From Acidimicrobiia bacterium (GTDB lineage Bacteria; Actinomycetota; Acidimicrobiia; Acidimicrobiales; Bin134): DNA of 64,000 nt. The stretch is from contig JAJEGM010000022.1 in assembly GCA_022819825.1 (NCBI GenBank), positions 1 to 64,000 on the forward strand. Reading direction: 5' to 3'. The notes under the pieces were generated by a model. That model saw only the letters and a list, made by a program, of their open reading frames with translations, was not told where the DNA came from and made no database searches. A program made the position numbers and the translations under genes. Shown one piece after another: positions 1 to 9,264 of the stretch. Every line of letters begins with the position of its first letter. The first letter of the stretch is position 1.

Positions 1-84
1 CGCCGCTGCACTACCTTCAACCACCGGGGGCCTCCCGTCTCTTGGACTATGTGTCAGTCACAAGAATCGGCGAGGCCCCCACCC

Positions 85-870
85 TCAGTGGTGGACCCCC
101 AAATCACCCTGGTCCCAGCTTCGACGCGAAGAGCCGCCAAAGAACCGCTGGGCGAATCGCGGTAATTCAAGTTGGCTCTTCGACCCTCCACTCATCCCAC
201 CAGCCTCGACCCAGAGTGCACGGTATTCCACGGGATTGACTTCTCCCGTCTCGACAGCATTTCTGAAGGTCAAAAGTTCCTCTGGCGCAGCTGGTAGCGG
301 CACAGAAGGCTCATCCTGACGCATGGTTGCCCGTTGTTGGGGCCGAATGTTCCTGTAGGTCTCGAGCATCTCATCCGACAACAAGACAGAGTCGATTTCT
401 AACTCTGCCCAGATCTCCTCAACCTCCTGAAGATCGAGCTCTACAAGGCTCATCGCCTCAGCATTCACGCTCAAGGCTCGTCGAGAGAGGTTCGCGGAAC
501 CAACCACTGCTCGCACTCGCTCAGGTCCACAGGCCAGATACAGCTTTGGGTGAAAGCTGGAAAGACTAGATCGGAGCCGAATCTCACCATCAGCCCCAAG
601 ATTTGCGATCCGCACCTCAAATCCCTGCTCCTGAAGGAACACGAGCGCCCCCGGTTCTGTATGCCCGAAATCAAAACAAGTAATCACTGTCTTTGAAAGC
701 TCTGGCCAATGCTCACCAACCTGAGCCTTGACAGCTTCAACCAGTGTTCGCGCACCCTCCCTAGTCACATAGGCAACGGCCACTCTGTAGGCCGTCGTTT
801 CCGAGCCAACGTTTGCTGAGATGGCCCTCAGAACCGAATTCGCGCGCACTGGACTCTGGAAGATAAGCAC
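85..870 (-). CDS. PLD-like (HKD) nuclease domain protein
   Basis: A 261-residue protein with a phospholipase D-type half-site: FHPKLYL followed by VVGSANLS about 20 residues later, the HxK...GSxNLS pattern of the HKD nuclease family that includes restriction enzymes such as NgoFVII and BfiI. Such enzymes dimerise to complete the active site and cut DNA without metal. The start is GTG with GGAGGT about 10 bases upstream. No methylase or other defence gene is visible beside it, so a restriction role is only possible. The protein ends shortly after a QLELPRF segment that in this family I would expect to lead into a longer C-terminal domain, so it may be truncated or frameshifted near the window edge. 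Confidence 0.7.
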   Translation of the reverse strand: MLIFQSPVRANSVLRAISANVGSETTAYRVAVAYVTREGARTLVEAVKAQVGEHWPELSKTVITCFDFGHTEPGALVFLQEQGFEVRIANLGADGEIRLRSSLSSFHPKLYLACGPERVRAVVGSANLSRRALSVNAEAMSLVELDLQEVEEIWAELEIDSVLLSDEMLETYRNIRPQQRATMRQDEPSVPLPAAPEELLTFRNAVETGEVNPVEYRALWVEAGGMSGGSKSQLELPRFAQRFFGGSSRRSWDQGDLGVHH

Positions 871-964
871 CTTCGTCTACCTCCAAACTGCAGAACCCTG
901 ATCAGCGCAGATCGACACTACTCATTGGATTCACCCAAATTGAAGGTGTATTCCAAAACAGCGC

Positions 965-991
965 CTTGGTCGTCGAAGAAAGCTGACCAAG
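965..991 (-). terminator. Candidate hairpin terminator after GH3 gene
   Basis: The arms CTTGGTC (965-971) and GACCAAG (985-991) form a perfect 7-bp stem with a 13-base loop. It lies 10 bases beyond the stop codon of the minus-strand glycosidase gene. Only a weak T-rich stretch follows, so a factor-independent role is tentative. Confidence 0.4.
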
Positions 992-1000
992 TCATCCTCG

Positions 1001-3523
1001 TCAATTCCTCAAATCGACTTCGGCGGCGTGGACGAGGTCGGCGCTGGAGCGGGCGGTCCAGATGGTGTAGGGGCCGGGGTCGACGTACCAGCCGGGATCG
1101 GTGCGCTTGTCGGATTCCCCGGCGGGAACCGGGTTGCCGATCTCCAGTCCCGGCGGCGACTGGTCGCCGGGGTCGTAGTAGGCGAAGGCCCGGCGGTTGA
1201 GCACGATTCGGGCCGTGGTGCGCTCGCCGGGAGCCAGGTGAACCTTGGCAAACCCTTTCAACTCCCGCACTGGGCGGTGCAGAAGCGACGGCGGCGGTTC
1301 CACGTACACCTGCACCACGTCGCTGCCCGGCCGGTCGCCGGTGTTGACCACGTCAACTTCTAGGATTACCGGGTCGGCCACCTCGGTATCGCCCCCGCCC
1401 GACACCCGGGGCTCTGACCACTCGAAGGTGGCATACGACAGGCCATGGCCAAAGGGCACGGCCGGTTCAATAGCCCGGGCGTCGAACCAGCGGTGGCCGA
1501 TGTACAGGCCCTCTCCGTAGCGCACCACCCCGTTCTCGCCGGGATAGTTCAGATACGCGGGGCTGTGCTCATAGCGGGCTGGCACGGTCATCGTCATGCG
1601 TCCGCCAGGGTCGGCCAATCCGAACAGCACGTCGGCCACCCCGTAGCCCATCTCCTGGCCCCCGAACCCGGCCACCAGCACCGCGGCGGCCTGGTCGGCC
1701 CAGTCCAGATTGCACGCTCCCCCGGTGTTCACCACCACCACGGTGTTCGGGTTGGCCGCCGCCACCCGGCGGATCAGCTCGGGCTGGCCGCCGGGCAAGT
1801 CGAACCAGTCGCGGTCGCGCCCCTCGGTCTCCCAGTCGGCGTTGGTGCCCACCACCACCACGGCTACGTCGGCGGCGGCCGCGGCCTCCTCAGCCTCGGC
1901 GATCAAGTCCCGATCTACCTGCGACTTCAGGCCCACCCGGGCTCCGCATAGCATGAAGCTGTCGCGGCTGGAGTACTCGATGACGATCGGCGTCTCCCGG
2001 CCCGCGGTGAGCTGCACCGGGGCGGAGATCACCTCTGAGCCCATGCCGAAGAAGTCGTCGCCCCGGTCGTAGTCGCCCTCGGTGGCGTCCAGCACCACCT
2101 CGCCGTCGAGCAATACCCGGCAGCGTCCGAGCTGAACCAGGCCCACGGTGTGCTGGCCGGTGTCCTCGGCCACCAGCACTCCCGACGCCCGCACCGAGAA
2201 CGCCTCGGGGTTCACCCCCGGTCCTGGCTCGCCGAAGAACACCATCTCGCCGGAGCCCGACTCGCGGGCGTGCACCGCCGGACCCGACCAGTCATGGCCG
2301 TTGAAGTACTCCAACTGGAGCTTGCCCTTCAGCATCGGAGCCGACAGCGCAATCAGCGAGCGCTCGATATCGCAGCCCTGGGCGTAGCGGACGTCGAGAT
2401 CGGGATACTCCTCGCCCAGCGCGTCCATCAGGCTCACATTGCGATACGCCTGCACGGTGGCCGATCCCCCGCCCATGATCTGGGCCTTCCGGGCGTTAGG
2501 GCCGATCACTGCCACCGAACCTGACGTGGCCGGATCCAGCGGAAGCACTCCGTTGTTGGCCACCAGAACCGTCCCCGCCGCGGCCGCCTGGCGGATCAGC
2601 GCTCGGTCCTCGGGACGGTCCAGCCCATGCTCTTGGCCGGGCTCGCACCCGTCGTCGCCGTCAAATGCCCCGGTGCGCTCCAGCAGGCGCAGCACGTCGC
2701 CGGCAATCCGGTCGAGGTGGCCCTCGTCCATCTCCCCCGCGGCCAGCGCCTCGCCGATCGGACCGCGGTTGTACCACTGGCCCGGCCCGGGCATCTCCAG
2801 GCTCAGCCCGGCTCGGGCCGAGCCCGCGGTGGACCGGGCCGCGAACCAGTCGGAGATCACAAAACCGTCGAACCCCCACTCCTCCCGCAGCACCTGGGTG
2901 AGCAGCCATTCGTTCTCCGAACAGAAGGTGCCGTTGAGCCGGTTGTAGGCGCTCATGATCCCCCATGTGCCGCCTTCGGCCACCGCGTACTCGAACGGCA
3001 CCAGATACAGCTCCCGCAGGGTGCGCTCGTCCAACTGGGAGTCGATGGTGTTGCGCTCGAACTCGGAGTCGTTGGCCGCGAAGTGCTTTGGCGTGGTGGC
3101 CACCCCCCGCGACTGCACGCCTCGCACGAACGCCGCGGCCACCAACCCCGACAGAATCGGATCCTCGCTGTAGCACTCGAAGTTCCGCCCCCCCAGCGGG
3201 TTGCGGTGCAGGTTGATGGTGGGGGCCAACAGCACCCGGCAGCCCTTGGCCCGGGCCTCGTCGCCCAGCACCCCGCCCAGCCGCTCCACCAGCTCGGGAT
3301 CCCAGGTGGCCCCCAGCACCGCCCCGGCCGGAATACAGGCCGTGGCCGTCCCGGTGCCCAGCAGCCCGCCGCCTCGGGCCCCATTGGGACCATCGGTGAC
3401 CCCGATGCCGGGAATGTCTGCCTCTGGGAAGCTCTTGGTAGTCCAGATGGCCTCGCCGGCCACCAGGTCGGCCTTCTCCTCGGTGCTCAGCGCCGCCAGT
3501 CGCGTCTCAACAGTTTCCGACAT
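1001..3523 (-). CDS. Glycoside hydrolase family 3 beta-glycosidase with PA14 insert
   Basis: An 840-residue GH3 enzyme of the beta-glucosidase/BglX type, hydrolysing non-reducing beta-linked sugars. The N-terminal TIM-barrel carries KHFAAND and the nucleophile motif VISDW, with the catalytic aspartate near residue 225. The second alpha/beta domain follows, interrupted at roughly residues 400-540 by a PA14 carbohydrate-binding insert (starting around LQLEYFNGHDW). A fibronectin-III-like domain closes the protein. There is no signal peptide, so it probably acts on imported oligosaccharides. An MFS gene lies immediately upstream on the same strand with a 4-base gap, suggesting co-transcription. 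The sugar specificity cannot be read from sequence alone. Confidence 0.92.
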   Translation of the reverse strand: MSETVETRLAALSTEEKADLVAGEAIWTTKSFPEADIPGIGVTDGPNGARGGGLLGTGTATACIPAGAVLGATWDPELVERLGGVLGDEARAKGCRVLLAPTINLHRNPLGGRNFECYSEDPILSGLVAAAFVRGVQSRGVATTPKHFAANDSEFERNTIDSQLDERTLRELYLVPFEYAVAEGGTWGIMSAYNRLNGTFCSENEWLLTQVLREEWGFDGFVISDWFAARSTAGSARAGLSLEMPGPGQWYNRGPIGEALAAGEMDEGHLDRIAGDVLRLLERTGAFDGDDGCEPGQEHGLDRPEDRALIRQAAAAGTVLVANNGVLPLDPATSGSVAVIGPNARKAQIMGGGSATVQAYRNVSLMDALGEEYPDLDVRYAQGCDIERSLIALSAPMLKGKLQLEYFNGHDWSGPAVHARESGSGEMVFFGEPGPGVNPEAFSVRASGVLVAEDTGQHTVGLVQLGRCRVLLDGEVVLDATEGDYDRGDDFFGMGSEVISAPVQLTAGRETPIVIEYSSRDSFMLCGARVGLKSQVDRDLIAEAEEAAAAADVAVVVVGTNADWETEGRDRDWFDLPGGQPELIRRVAAANPNTVVVVNTGGACNLDWADQAAAVLVAGFGGQEMGYGVADVLFGLADPGGRMTMTVPARYEHSPAYLNYPGENGVVRYGEGLYIGHRWFDARAIEPAVPFGHGLSYATFEWSEPRVSGGGDTEVADPVILEVDVVNTGDRPGSDVVQVYVEPPPSLLHRPVRELKGFAKVHLAPGERTTARIVLNRRAFAYYDPGDQSPPGLEIGNPVPAGESDKRTDPGWYVDPGPYTIWTARSSADLVHAAEVDLRN

Positions 3524-3527
3524 GGCC

Positions 3528-4946
3528 TTAGCGTCTCACACCGGATTGGCCGCCCCGCAGTCCTCCCCGAAGGAGGGCGGTGCCGGAGGGAAAGGCGACC
3601 ATGATCACCACCGCCGAGGCCGCGTAGGTGGCGATGACCCAGATCCAGGCTCGCTGGAATCCGTTCAGCGGGTCGCCGCTGGGTGCGGAGTTGAACAGAG
3701 CGATCACCACCGCGATTCCCAGCGCGAAGCACACCTGTTGAACGGTGCGGGTGGTGGCGTTGGCGATGGCGAAGCGAGGCGGAGGGACATCGCTCATGGC
3801 TGCGCTGACGAACGTGGCGATGGACAGTCCAACGCCGATGCCCAAGATCACGTTGGCGGGCAGGAACACCGAGAAGTACGCCGACGTCTCCCCTGCCCAC
3901 GCGAGCAGCAGCACATAGGACAGCCCGCACAGCACCACCCCCGAAGTCAGCAGCCATCGGTGCCCCCAGCGGTCGGCCATCCGCCCGATGGGAACCGACA
4001 GCGCCGAGGCAATGATCGGCCCCGGAGTGAGACCGAGCCCGGCCTCCAGCACGGTGAGACCCCACAGGTCTTGCAGCAGCAGCGAGCTCATCAAAAACCC
4101 GGGCACGAACCCCAGCGCGTACAAGCCGAAAGAGGCGGTGGCCGCGGAGAACGAGCGATAGCTGAACAGGCTCAGATCGAGCAGGGGATTGGGGTGCGAG
4201 CGCGACCGCCAGATCACGAACGGCAGCAAGATCACTCCCACCACCGCAAAGACAACGATGCGGTAGTCGCCGTAGCCCCAACCCTCGCCTTGGACGATGG
4301 CCACCATCACCAGGGCCAGGGCCAAGGTGCCTATCGGCACCCCCACTACGTCGAGGCGGCCCTCGGTGTCTTCGTCGCGCGACTCCCGCACCAGCCGGGC
4401 GGTGGCCAAGAAAACCAGGGCGGCGATGGGCAGGTTGACGTAGAAGATCCACCGCCAGCCCAGGCCGTTGATCAAGAGTGCCCCAATGGATGGGCCGAAC
4501 GCCGCCCCCAGCGCGCCCATCGCCCCCCACATCCCGATGGCCGCCGAGCGCCGGGATACCGGGAACTCGGGCAGCACCATGGCCAAAGAAGACGGCATGA
4601 TGAGCGACCCGCCCAACGCCTGCACCACCCGGGCAGCAATCAGCACCTCAACTTGGGGCGCTATCCCGCTGAACAGCGATCCGACGGCGAAGATGGCCAA
4701 CCCGAGATTGAACATCTTGCGCCGCCCCTGGCGGTCGGCCAGGCGCCCCGAAAGCAGCAGGAACGACCCCACCGTGATGGAGTAGCCGCTCACGATCCAC
4801 GACAAAGCGGCGTTGGACGCATCCAGGGACTTCTGGATCGACGGGAAGGCCACGTTGACGATGGACACGTCCACCACCACCATGAAGGCCGCCGCGGTGG
4901 CTGCCCCCAGCGCCAGCCAGGAGCGGCGCTCAACCGGCTCTACCAC
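3528..4946 (-). CDS. MFS transporter, DHA2 (EmrB/QacA-type) family
   Basis: A 472-residue integral membrane protein with many hydrophobic segments and the antiporter motif C region (GPSIGALLINGLGWRW) typical of the 14-helix DHA2 drug:H+ antiporters. Members export hydrophobic drugs, dyes or metabolites in exchange for protons. It starts with ATG and is transcribed towards the GH3 gene only 4 bases away. It is divergent from the D-aminoacylase-type gene across a roughly 100-base region that should hold both promoters. The substrate is unknown; adjacency to a glycosidase is not enough to call it a sugar carrier. Confidence 0.88.
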   Translation of the reverse strand: MVEPVERRSWLALGAATAAAFMVVVDVSIVNVAFPSIQKSLDASNAALSWIVSGYSITVGSFLLLSGRLADRQGRRKMFNLGLAIFAVGSLFSGIAPQVEVLIAARVVQALGGSLIMPSSLAMVLPEFPVSRRSAAIGMWGAMGALGAAFGPSIGALLINGLGWRWIFYVNLPIAALVFLATARLVRESRDEDTEGRLDVVGVPIGTLALALVMVAIVQGEGWGYGDYRIVVFAVVGVILLPFVIWRSRSHPNPLLDLSLFSYRSFSAATASFGLYALGFVPGFLMSSLLLQDLWGLTVLEAGLGLTPGPIIASALSVPIGRMADRWGHRWLLTSGVVLCGLSYVLLLAWAGETSAYFSVFLPANVILGIGVGLSIATFVSAAMSDVPPPRFAIANATTRTVQQVCFALGIAVVIALFNSAPSGDPLNGFQRAWIWVIATYAASAVVIMVAFPSGTALLRGGLRGGQSGVRR

Positions 4947-5047
4947 GAACGGCCTTTCATCGGGGCCACGCTAGTGGCGGGTCGCCAGAATATTCGGGGA
5001 CTGGCCGCTTCGGTATGCTGAGCGTCACCGCACACCAGGGGGACGAG

Positions 5048-6745
5048 ATGACGATGTACGACACGATCATTGCTGGCGGAATGGTGGTCGACGGGACCCG
5101 GGCTCAGCGGCTCCGGGCCGATGTGGGTATCAAGGACGGGAAGATCGCCAAAATCGGCCGGCTGCGGGCCTCCGATGCCGATGAGGTGTTGGACGCCGAC
5201 GGGATGATCGTGGCCCCCGGCCATATCGACCTCCACACCCACTACGACGCCCAGCTCTTCTGGGATCCGTACTGCACACTTTCGGGCTGGCACGGGGTGA
5301 CCTCGATCGTCATCGGCAACTGCGGTTTCGGATTCGCCCCCGTTGCCCCCGAAGACCGGGAGCGGGCCATGCTGACCATGACCCGCACCGAGGCCATCCC
5401 GTTTGACGCCATGGCCGCGGGCATGCCCTGGGACTGGGTCACCTACCCGGAGTTCCTGGACGCGGTGGACCGCACCCCCAAGGCGGTCAACATGCGATCG
5501 TTCTTCCCGCTGAACCCCGCGCTCAATTGGGTGCTGGGCTATGAGCGGGCCAAGGCCGGCGAGATGCCCACCGATGAGGAGCACGCCCAGCTCCGGGCGC
5601 TGCTGCACGAGGCCATGGACGTCGGTGCCGGCGGCTGGTCGGTGCAGCGGCTGCGGGACTCCAACGTCCAGCGCGACCACGACGGCAACCCCATGAACAC
5701 CGACGTGATGCCCAACGAGACGCTGTTCCAGCTGGCTGAGGTGCTGGCCGAGCGCAACCAGGGGTTTATCCAGGCCACCTTCGCCCCCGATCCCGCCGAC
5801 GAGACCCGCACCGAGCACCGCCGCACCTATGAGCGCCTGGCCGACATCAGCGGCCGTCCGGTGCTGTTCAATGTGATCACCCCCAACGCCCAGAGGCCTG
5901 AGCAGCACCTCAAGCAGATCGACTGGGTGGAGAGCTGCCGCCTGCGAGGCCTGCCGATCTACGGCCAGGCTGTGACCACCGACGTGGGACTGGCCTTCAC
6001 CTTCGAGGAGTGGAATCTCTGGGACGACATGGAGGCGTGGCGGGAGGCCACGCTGGGCACGGTTGAAGAGCGCCGGGCCAAGCTGGCCGACCCCGCCCGC
6101 CGCCCGGCGTTGCGGGACTCAGAGTCGATTGCCGTCACCTGCCCGATCGCCGACATCGTGCTATTGGAGACCGCCAGCCCGCAGTACCAGCGCTACGCCG
6201 AGACCCGGGTGGGCGACATCGCCGCCGATCTGGGAGTCCATCCGGTGGACGCCATGCTGGACATCGCGGTGGCCGACAACCTGGCCGCCACGTTCTATGC
6301 CTCAGGCTCGTTCAACAACCCCGACCATCTGGTCGACCTGTTGAACTACCAGTGGGCGCTGCCCGGGGTGTCCGACGGCGGAGCCCACACCCGCTTCCTC
6401 ACCGCCGGCCGGTGGCCCACCGAGCTGCTGATCAACGGGGTGCGCGACCGGGAGATCATCTCGCTGGAGGACGCCCACTGGCGCATGGCCGGGCTTCCCG
6501 CCCAATGCGCCGGGTTCACCGACCGGGGAACCCTGACGCCGGGCCAGGCCGCCGATGTGATCGTGTACGACCTCGACAGCCTGGCTATCGGGCCGAGCGA
6601 GAAGGTCCATGACATGCCCGCTGGCGAGTGGCGCCGAGTGCAGCGAGCCTCCGGCTACCACTACGTGCTGGTCAACGGCGAAGTCACCATTCAAGAGGAC
6701 AAGGAAACCGGCACCTCCCCCGGTCGCCTTCTGCGTGAGCAGTAA
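5048..6745 (+). CDS. D-aminoacylase / N-acyl-D-amino-acid deacylase family amidohydrolase
   Basis: A 565-residue amidohydrolase of the D-aminoacylase group, which removes acyl groups from N-acyl-D-amino acids or related amides using zinc. Visible landmarks are the N-terminal small beta-domain (MYDTIIAGG), the metal motif DLHTHYDAQ, the family-specific GNCGFGFAP with the zinc-ligand cysteine, and SDGGAHTRF containing the catalytic aspartate. The ATG at 5048 is chosen because AGGGGGA lies 4-10 bases upstream. An in-frame upstream start would add only 11 unconserved residues. The gene is divergent from the MFS exporter. Substrate specificity is not determinable, and many uncharacterised relatives in catabolic clusters share these motifs. 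Confidence 0.88.
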   Translation: MTMYDTIIAGGMVVDGTRAQRLRADVGIKDGKIAKIGRLRASDADEVLDADGMIVAPGHIDLHTHYDAQLFWDPYCTLSGWHGVTSIVIGNCGFGFAPVAPEDRERAMLTMTRTEAIPFDAMAAGMPWDWVTYPEFLDAVDRTPKAVNMRSFFPLNPALNWVLGYERAKAGEMPTDEEHAQLRALLHEAMDVGAGGWSVQRLRDSNVQRDHDGNPMNTDVMPNETLFQLAEVLAERNQGFIQATFAPDPADETRTEHRRTYERLADISGRPVLFNVITPNAQRPEQHLKQIDWVESCRLRGLPIYGQAVTTDVGLAFTFEEWNLWDDMEAWREATLGTVEERRAKLADPARRPALRDSESIAVTCPIADIVLLETASPQYQRYAETRVGDIAADLGVHPVDAMLDIAVADNLAATFYASGSFNNPDHLVDLLNYQWALPGVSDGGAHTRFLTAGRWPTELLINGVRDREIISLEDAHWRMAGLPAQCAGFTDRGTLTPGQAADVIVYDLDSLAIGPSEKVHDMPAGEWRRVQRASGYHYVLVNGEVTIQEDKETGTSPGRLLREQ

Positions 6746-6809
6746 TTGACTGAAAATTACTGACAGTATTGAAAACGTCAGTTTCCCGGGTAGGGTTCAG
6801 ACGCGCTGC

Positions 6810-6869
6810 GGGTCCCCACCCGGCGTCCTACGGGACCAATGCTCTGACCAGTAGCCGGGTTGGGGACCC
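6810..6869. terminator. Long stem-loop between convergent genes (bidirectional terminator or small RNA)
   Basis: The arms GGGTCCCCACCCGGC (6810-6824) and GCCGGGTTGGGGACCC (6854-6869) pair over 15 bp with a single bulged T. Inside the loop, GTCC-TACG-GGAC (6825-6836) forms a second small hairpin capped on the plus strand by a UACG tetraloop, a very stable UNCG-class loop. The structure lies 64 bases past the amidohydrolase stop and 23 bases past the convergent rsfS stop, so it may end transcription from both sides. There is no U-tract. An independent structured RNA is the alternative. Confidence 0.6.
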
Positions 6870-6892
6870 GTGGCCACTATATCGGGCTGCTC

Positions 6893-7273
6893 CTAAGACG
6901 GCAACGGATTAGGCGTCAGGGTGGGGCAGTCTTTCCAAAGGAGCTCGAGGGCGTAGTAGTCGCGGGCCGAGGCGGTGAAAATGTGGACCACGAAGTCGCC
7001 GTAGTCCATCAGCACCCACTCGTAATCCGACAGCCCCTCGATGCAGATGGGCTTGGGGCCGCCGCCGAGATCCACTGCTTCTTCGATCCGCTCGGCCAGC
7101 GCCCGCACGGCTCGGGTGTTGGCACCGCTGGTGATCACGAAGTGATCGGTGATTACCAACACGTCGCCTACATCGATGATGACTGTGTCAGCGCCGGGAC
7201 CCTCTTCCGCCGCGGCCGCTGCGGCCTTTACCCAATCCCACACGACCGCTTTGTCAGCGGTGCTGACGCTCAT
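6893..7273 (-). CDS. rsfS: Ribosomal silencing factor RsfS
   Basis: A 126-residue RsfS/Iojap-family protein that binds ribosomal protein L14 and blocks joining of the 30S and 50S subunits, saving energy in stationary phase. The core shows the diagnostic DHFVITSGANTRAV-type segment (about residues 45-60) and the EGLSDYEWVLMDYGDFVVHIF strand region towards the end. It is the last gene of the minus-strand order nadD, LytR_C protein, rsfS, a frequent actinobacterial arrangement. There is a 72-base gap to the preceding gene. Confidence 0.94.
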   Translation of the reverse strand: MSVSTADKAVVWDWVKAAAAAAEEGPGADTVIIDVGDVLVITDHFVITSGANTRAVRALAERIEEAVDLGGGPKPICIEGLSDYEWVLMDYGDFVVHIFTASARDYYALELLWKDCPTLTPNPLPS

Positions 7274-7345
7274 GTGGCGATCACGTCATTGTCCGCAATT
7301 GTCGTGGGGAGGGCTTTGCGCTCATGCAGGCATCACGCTCTCACT

Positions 7346-8515
7346 CTAACCATCTCCCGTCAGCAGATGGGAGAAATCTGCGCCGAAGGTCACCGTGATG
7401 TCAGCGGAGGCATTGGGCAGCTCTTCGGCGATGACCGATCCGGTGCCCAAGGCGTCTCGGTATGCCTCGGCGTAGGCGGCGAAACCAACGTCGTGATAGG
7501 CGACTTTGGTGGTTTCCCATCCGAACTCCGCGGCATTTCCGATCCGCGTGATCTGCGCACCGGCCCGGCTGAGCTCTCGGGCCGCAGTTTTGGTGAGCTC
7601 AAGGTCTCCGACGCCGTTGAGCAACCGGACACTGGGCAAGCTCCCGCTCGAAGCCAAGATGGGAAACGGGATGACCTCCCTCACCTGCCTGCCAACCCGC
7701 TCCGGATTCACTACCACTACCCCACTGTCATCGACCCCCCCGATGATCGTGCTCATGAACACCTCACCCGCAGCGAGGGCCCGCCCGAATCGGCCCATCC
7801 CCCGGTCAGTCTCACCAGGAATGACGTTGGGCGCGGTCGAATCCCCCACCTGCCTCAGCCAACCCCCCCAGAACGACAGGTGACGAGACAAGGCCTCGAA
7901 CGGCGACTCGCCCGGACTGCGCCCTGCCAAATAAGGCCCGACATCGGCCGCGGCCAAGTTCACCAGTCCGGCCCCGAACCGGGTCTCCCCGTCAGGGCCA
8001 ACGAGCGGAACAGCGCTGATGAAGGCAATAGGCTCCACCGCCGACACCAACGCCGCCCAGCTGCCATCATCCACCACCTGCGTCTCGCCGGGGCGGACAT
8101 CCAACAACTCGGCAATCGAGTCGGCTACTCCCGCGCTGGCCGACTCGACCCAGCGTTCGCTAATCGACCCTCCAGAGGTCAACGTCTCAGGGGGAATGAA
8201 CAGAACCGCCCCCTCGACTCCGGGGTCAGTCAGCGCCAGCAGTGTGACCCCGTGGAGAAGTTCGCCGTTGGCATGGATCAACAGCAGCGTGGGCGTCGGG
8301 GCTACAAAGGCCTCGTACCCGGGGGCGGCGGGATCGACCGGGGCGCTCACCTCCGTGCCGTCGCTGCTGCCGGAAATGGCCGACCATCCCAGCCACACCA
8401 GCAGCGGCACCGCGGCGGCTAGACCCAGCAACAGCAGCGGCCAGCCCCAGCGCCACCCGCGCGGCGATCCCTTCCTCGGCGCTGCGCCCCCAGAGCTTGG
8501 CGTGGAATCACCCAT
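7346..8515 (-). CDS. Membrane-anchored LytR C-terminal domain protein
   Basis: A 389-residue protein with a short charged N-terminus and one membrane segment (about residues 24-45, WPLLLLGLAAAVPLLVWLGW), then a long extracytoplasmic part. The last ~100 residues fit the LytR_C domain (PSVRLLNGVGDLELTKTAA). The middle region (TLLLIHANGELLHGVTLLA) faintly recalls the LCP fold, but I cannot identify its catalytic arginines. LCP proteins attach polymers to the wall; this one may be a degenerate or accessory relative. The ATG at 8515 overlaps the end of nadD by 8 bases, indicating translational coupling. A longer reading from further upstream would lie inside nadD and is not credible. Confidence 0.8.
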   Translation of the reverse strand: MGDSTPSSGGAAPRKGSPRGWRWGWPLLLLGLAAAVPLLVWLGWSAISGSSDGTEVSAPVDPAAPGYEAFVAPTPTLLLIHANGELLHGVTLLALTDPGVEGAVLFIPPETLTSGGSISERWVESASAGVADSIAELLDVRPGETQVVDDGSWAALVSAVEPIAFISAVPLVGPDGETRFGAGLVNLAAADVGPYLAGRSPGESPFEALSRHLSFWGGWLRQVGDSTAPNVIPGETDRGMGRFGRALAAGEVFMSTIIGGVDDSGVVVVNPERVGRQVREVIPFPILASSGSLPSVRLLNGVGDLELTKTAARELSRAGAQITRIGNAAEFGWETTKVAYHDVGFAAYAEAYRDALGTGSVIAEELPNASADITVTFGADFSHLLTGDG

Positions 8516-9101
8516 ACAGCCTCTTTTGGAGGCAGTAGGCCAGCGCCGCGGGAGGGACCAGGCCGTCGAGCGGCTGGCCGGCGTCAGCCCACTCCCGCAC
8601 CTGGGTGCTGGACAGGTCGACCAGCGGACAGTCCACCACCCGATGGGGCACCGGTGGGCGCTCTCCCATCGCGCCGGGCCGGTCCACCACCACCACTTCG
8701 GCCATCTCGGCGATCTCCTCAAAGCGGTGCCAGGTGTGCAGAGCGCCCGCGGCATCGCTGCCTAGAACGAGGAAGAGCGAGCCATCGGGGTCGGCGGTCC
8801 GGTAGGCCTCCAGGGTGTCCACCGTATAGGTAAGGCCGCCCCGGTCGATCTCCACCGATGAGGCCACCACCCCGTCGATGCCCTCGGCCGCAGCCTCCAC
8901 CATGGCCAATCGATCCTGTGCGGGGCTGAGCCTGGGTCGGTCCAGCTTCTGCCACGGCTCGTGAGCCACCACCAACTCGACCCGATCAAGTTCCAGTGCC
9001 GCCCGCACCCGAACGGCAACCGCGATGTGGCCGACATGAACGGGGTCGAACGTTCCCCCGAAGATCCCGATGCGGCTCACAGTTTGCAGTGTACGAAACA
9101 A
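8508..9101 (-). CDS. nadD: Nicotinate-nucleotide adenylyltransferase NadD
   Basis: A 197-residue nucleotidyltransferase that transfers AMP from ATP to nicotinate mononucleotide in NAD synthesis. The N-terminal motif GIFGGTFDPVHVGH holds the T/HxGH ATP-binding histidines, and SSTQVREW near the C-terminus is the ISSTxIR signature. The annotated ATG gives a short lead (MFRTLQTVS) before the first strand; a GTG nine codons earlier or later cannot be excluded. It is the first gene of the nadD-LytR_C-rsfS operon and diverges from the sigma-factor gene over a 163-base intergenic region. Confidence 0.94.
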   Translation of the reverse strand: MFRTLQTVSRIGIFGGTFDPVHVGHIAVAVRVRAALELDRVELVVAHEPWQKLDRPRLSPAQDRLAMVEAAAEGIDGVVASSVEIDRGGLTYTVDTLEAYRTADPDGSLFLVLGSDAAGALHTWHRFEEIAEMAEVVVVDRPGAMGERPPVPHRVVDCPLVDLSSTQVREWADAGQPLDGLVPPAALAYCLQKRLYG

Positions 9102-9264
9102 AGGGCTGGATTCTTGTTACCCCTGGAGCGGCTGCGAGTCGAATAAATCGAGCGGGTATCACCGCAACGCCGCAGTAATTTCGTACCACAACAGTGAATG
9201 GCGACCGGGAACAAATGAAGGGGCAAATCGGTTGTAGTTCACGAAGACAACAAGACAGGAAAAA

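Noticed and set aside
3201-5021. Long plus-strand open frame antisense to the GH3 and MFS genes
   Set aside because: Composition (arginine, histidine, proline, glutamine) is that of the antisense of GC-rich genes; it has no domain, and the opposite-strand proteins are clear families.
6810-6869. tRNA candidate on the minus strand (contains TGGTCAGAGC)
   Set aside because: The D-arm-like motif is not accompanied by a T arm or anticodon stem; the long inverted repeat explains the sequence better.
6860-8422. Long plus-strand open frame across rsfS and the LytR_C gene
   Set aside because: Antisense shadow of two recognisable proteins, no motif and no ribosome site.
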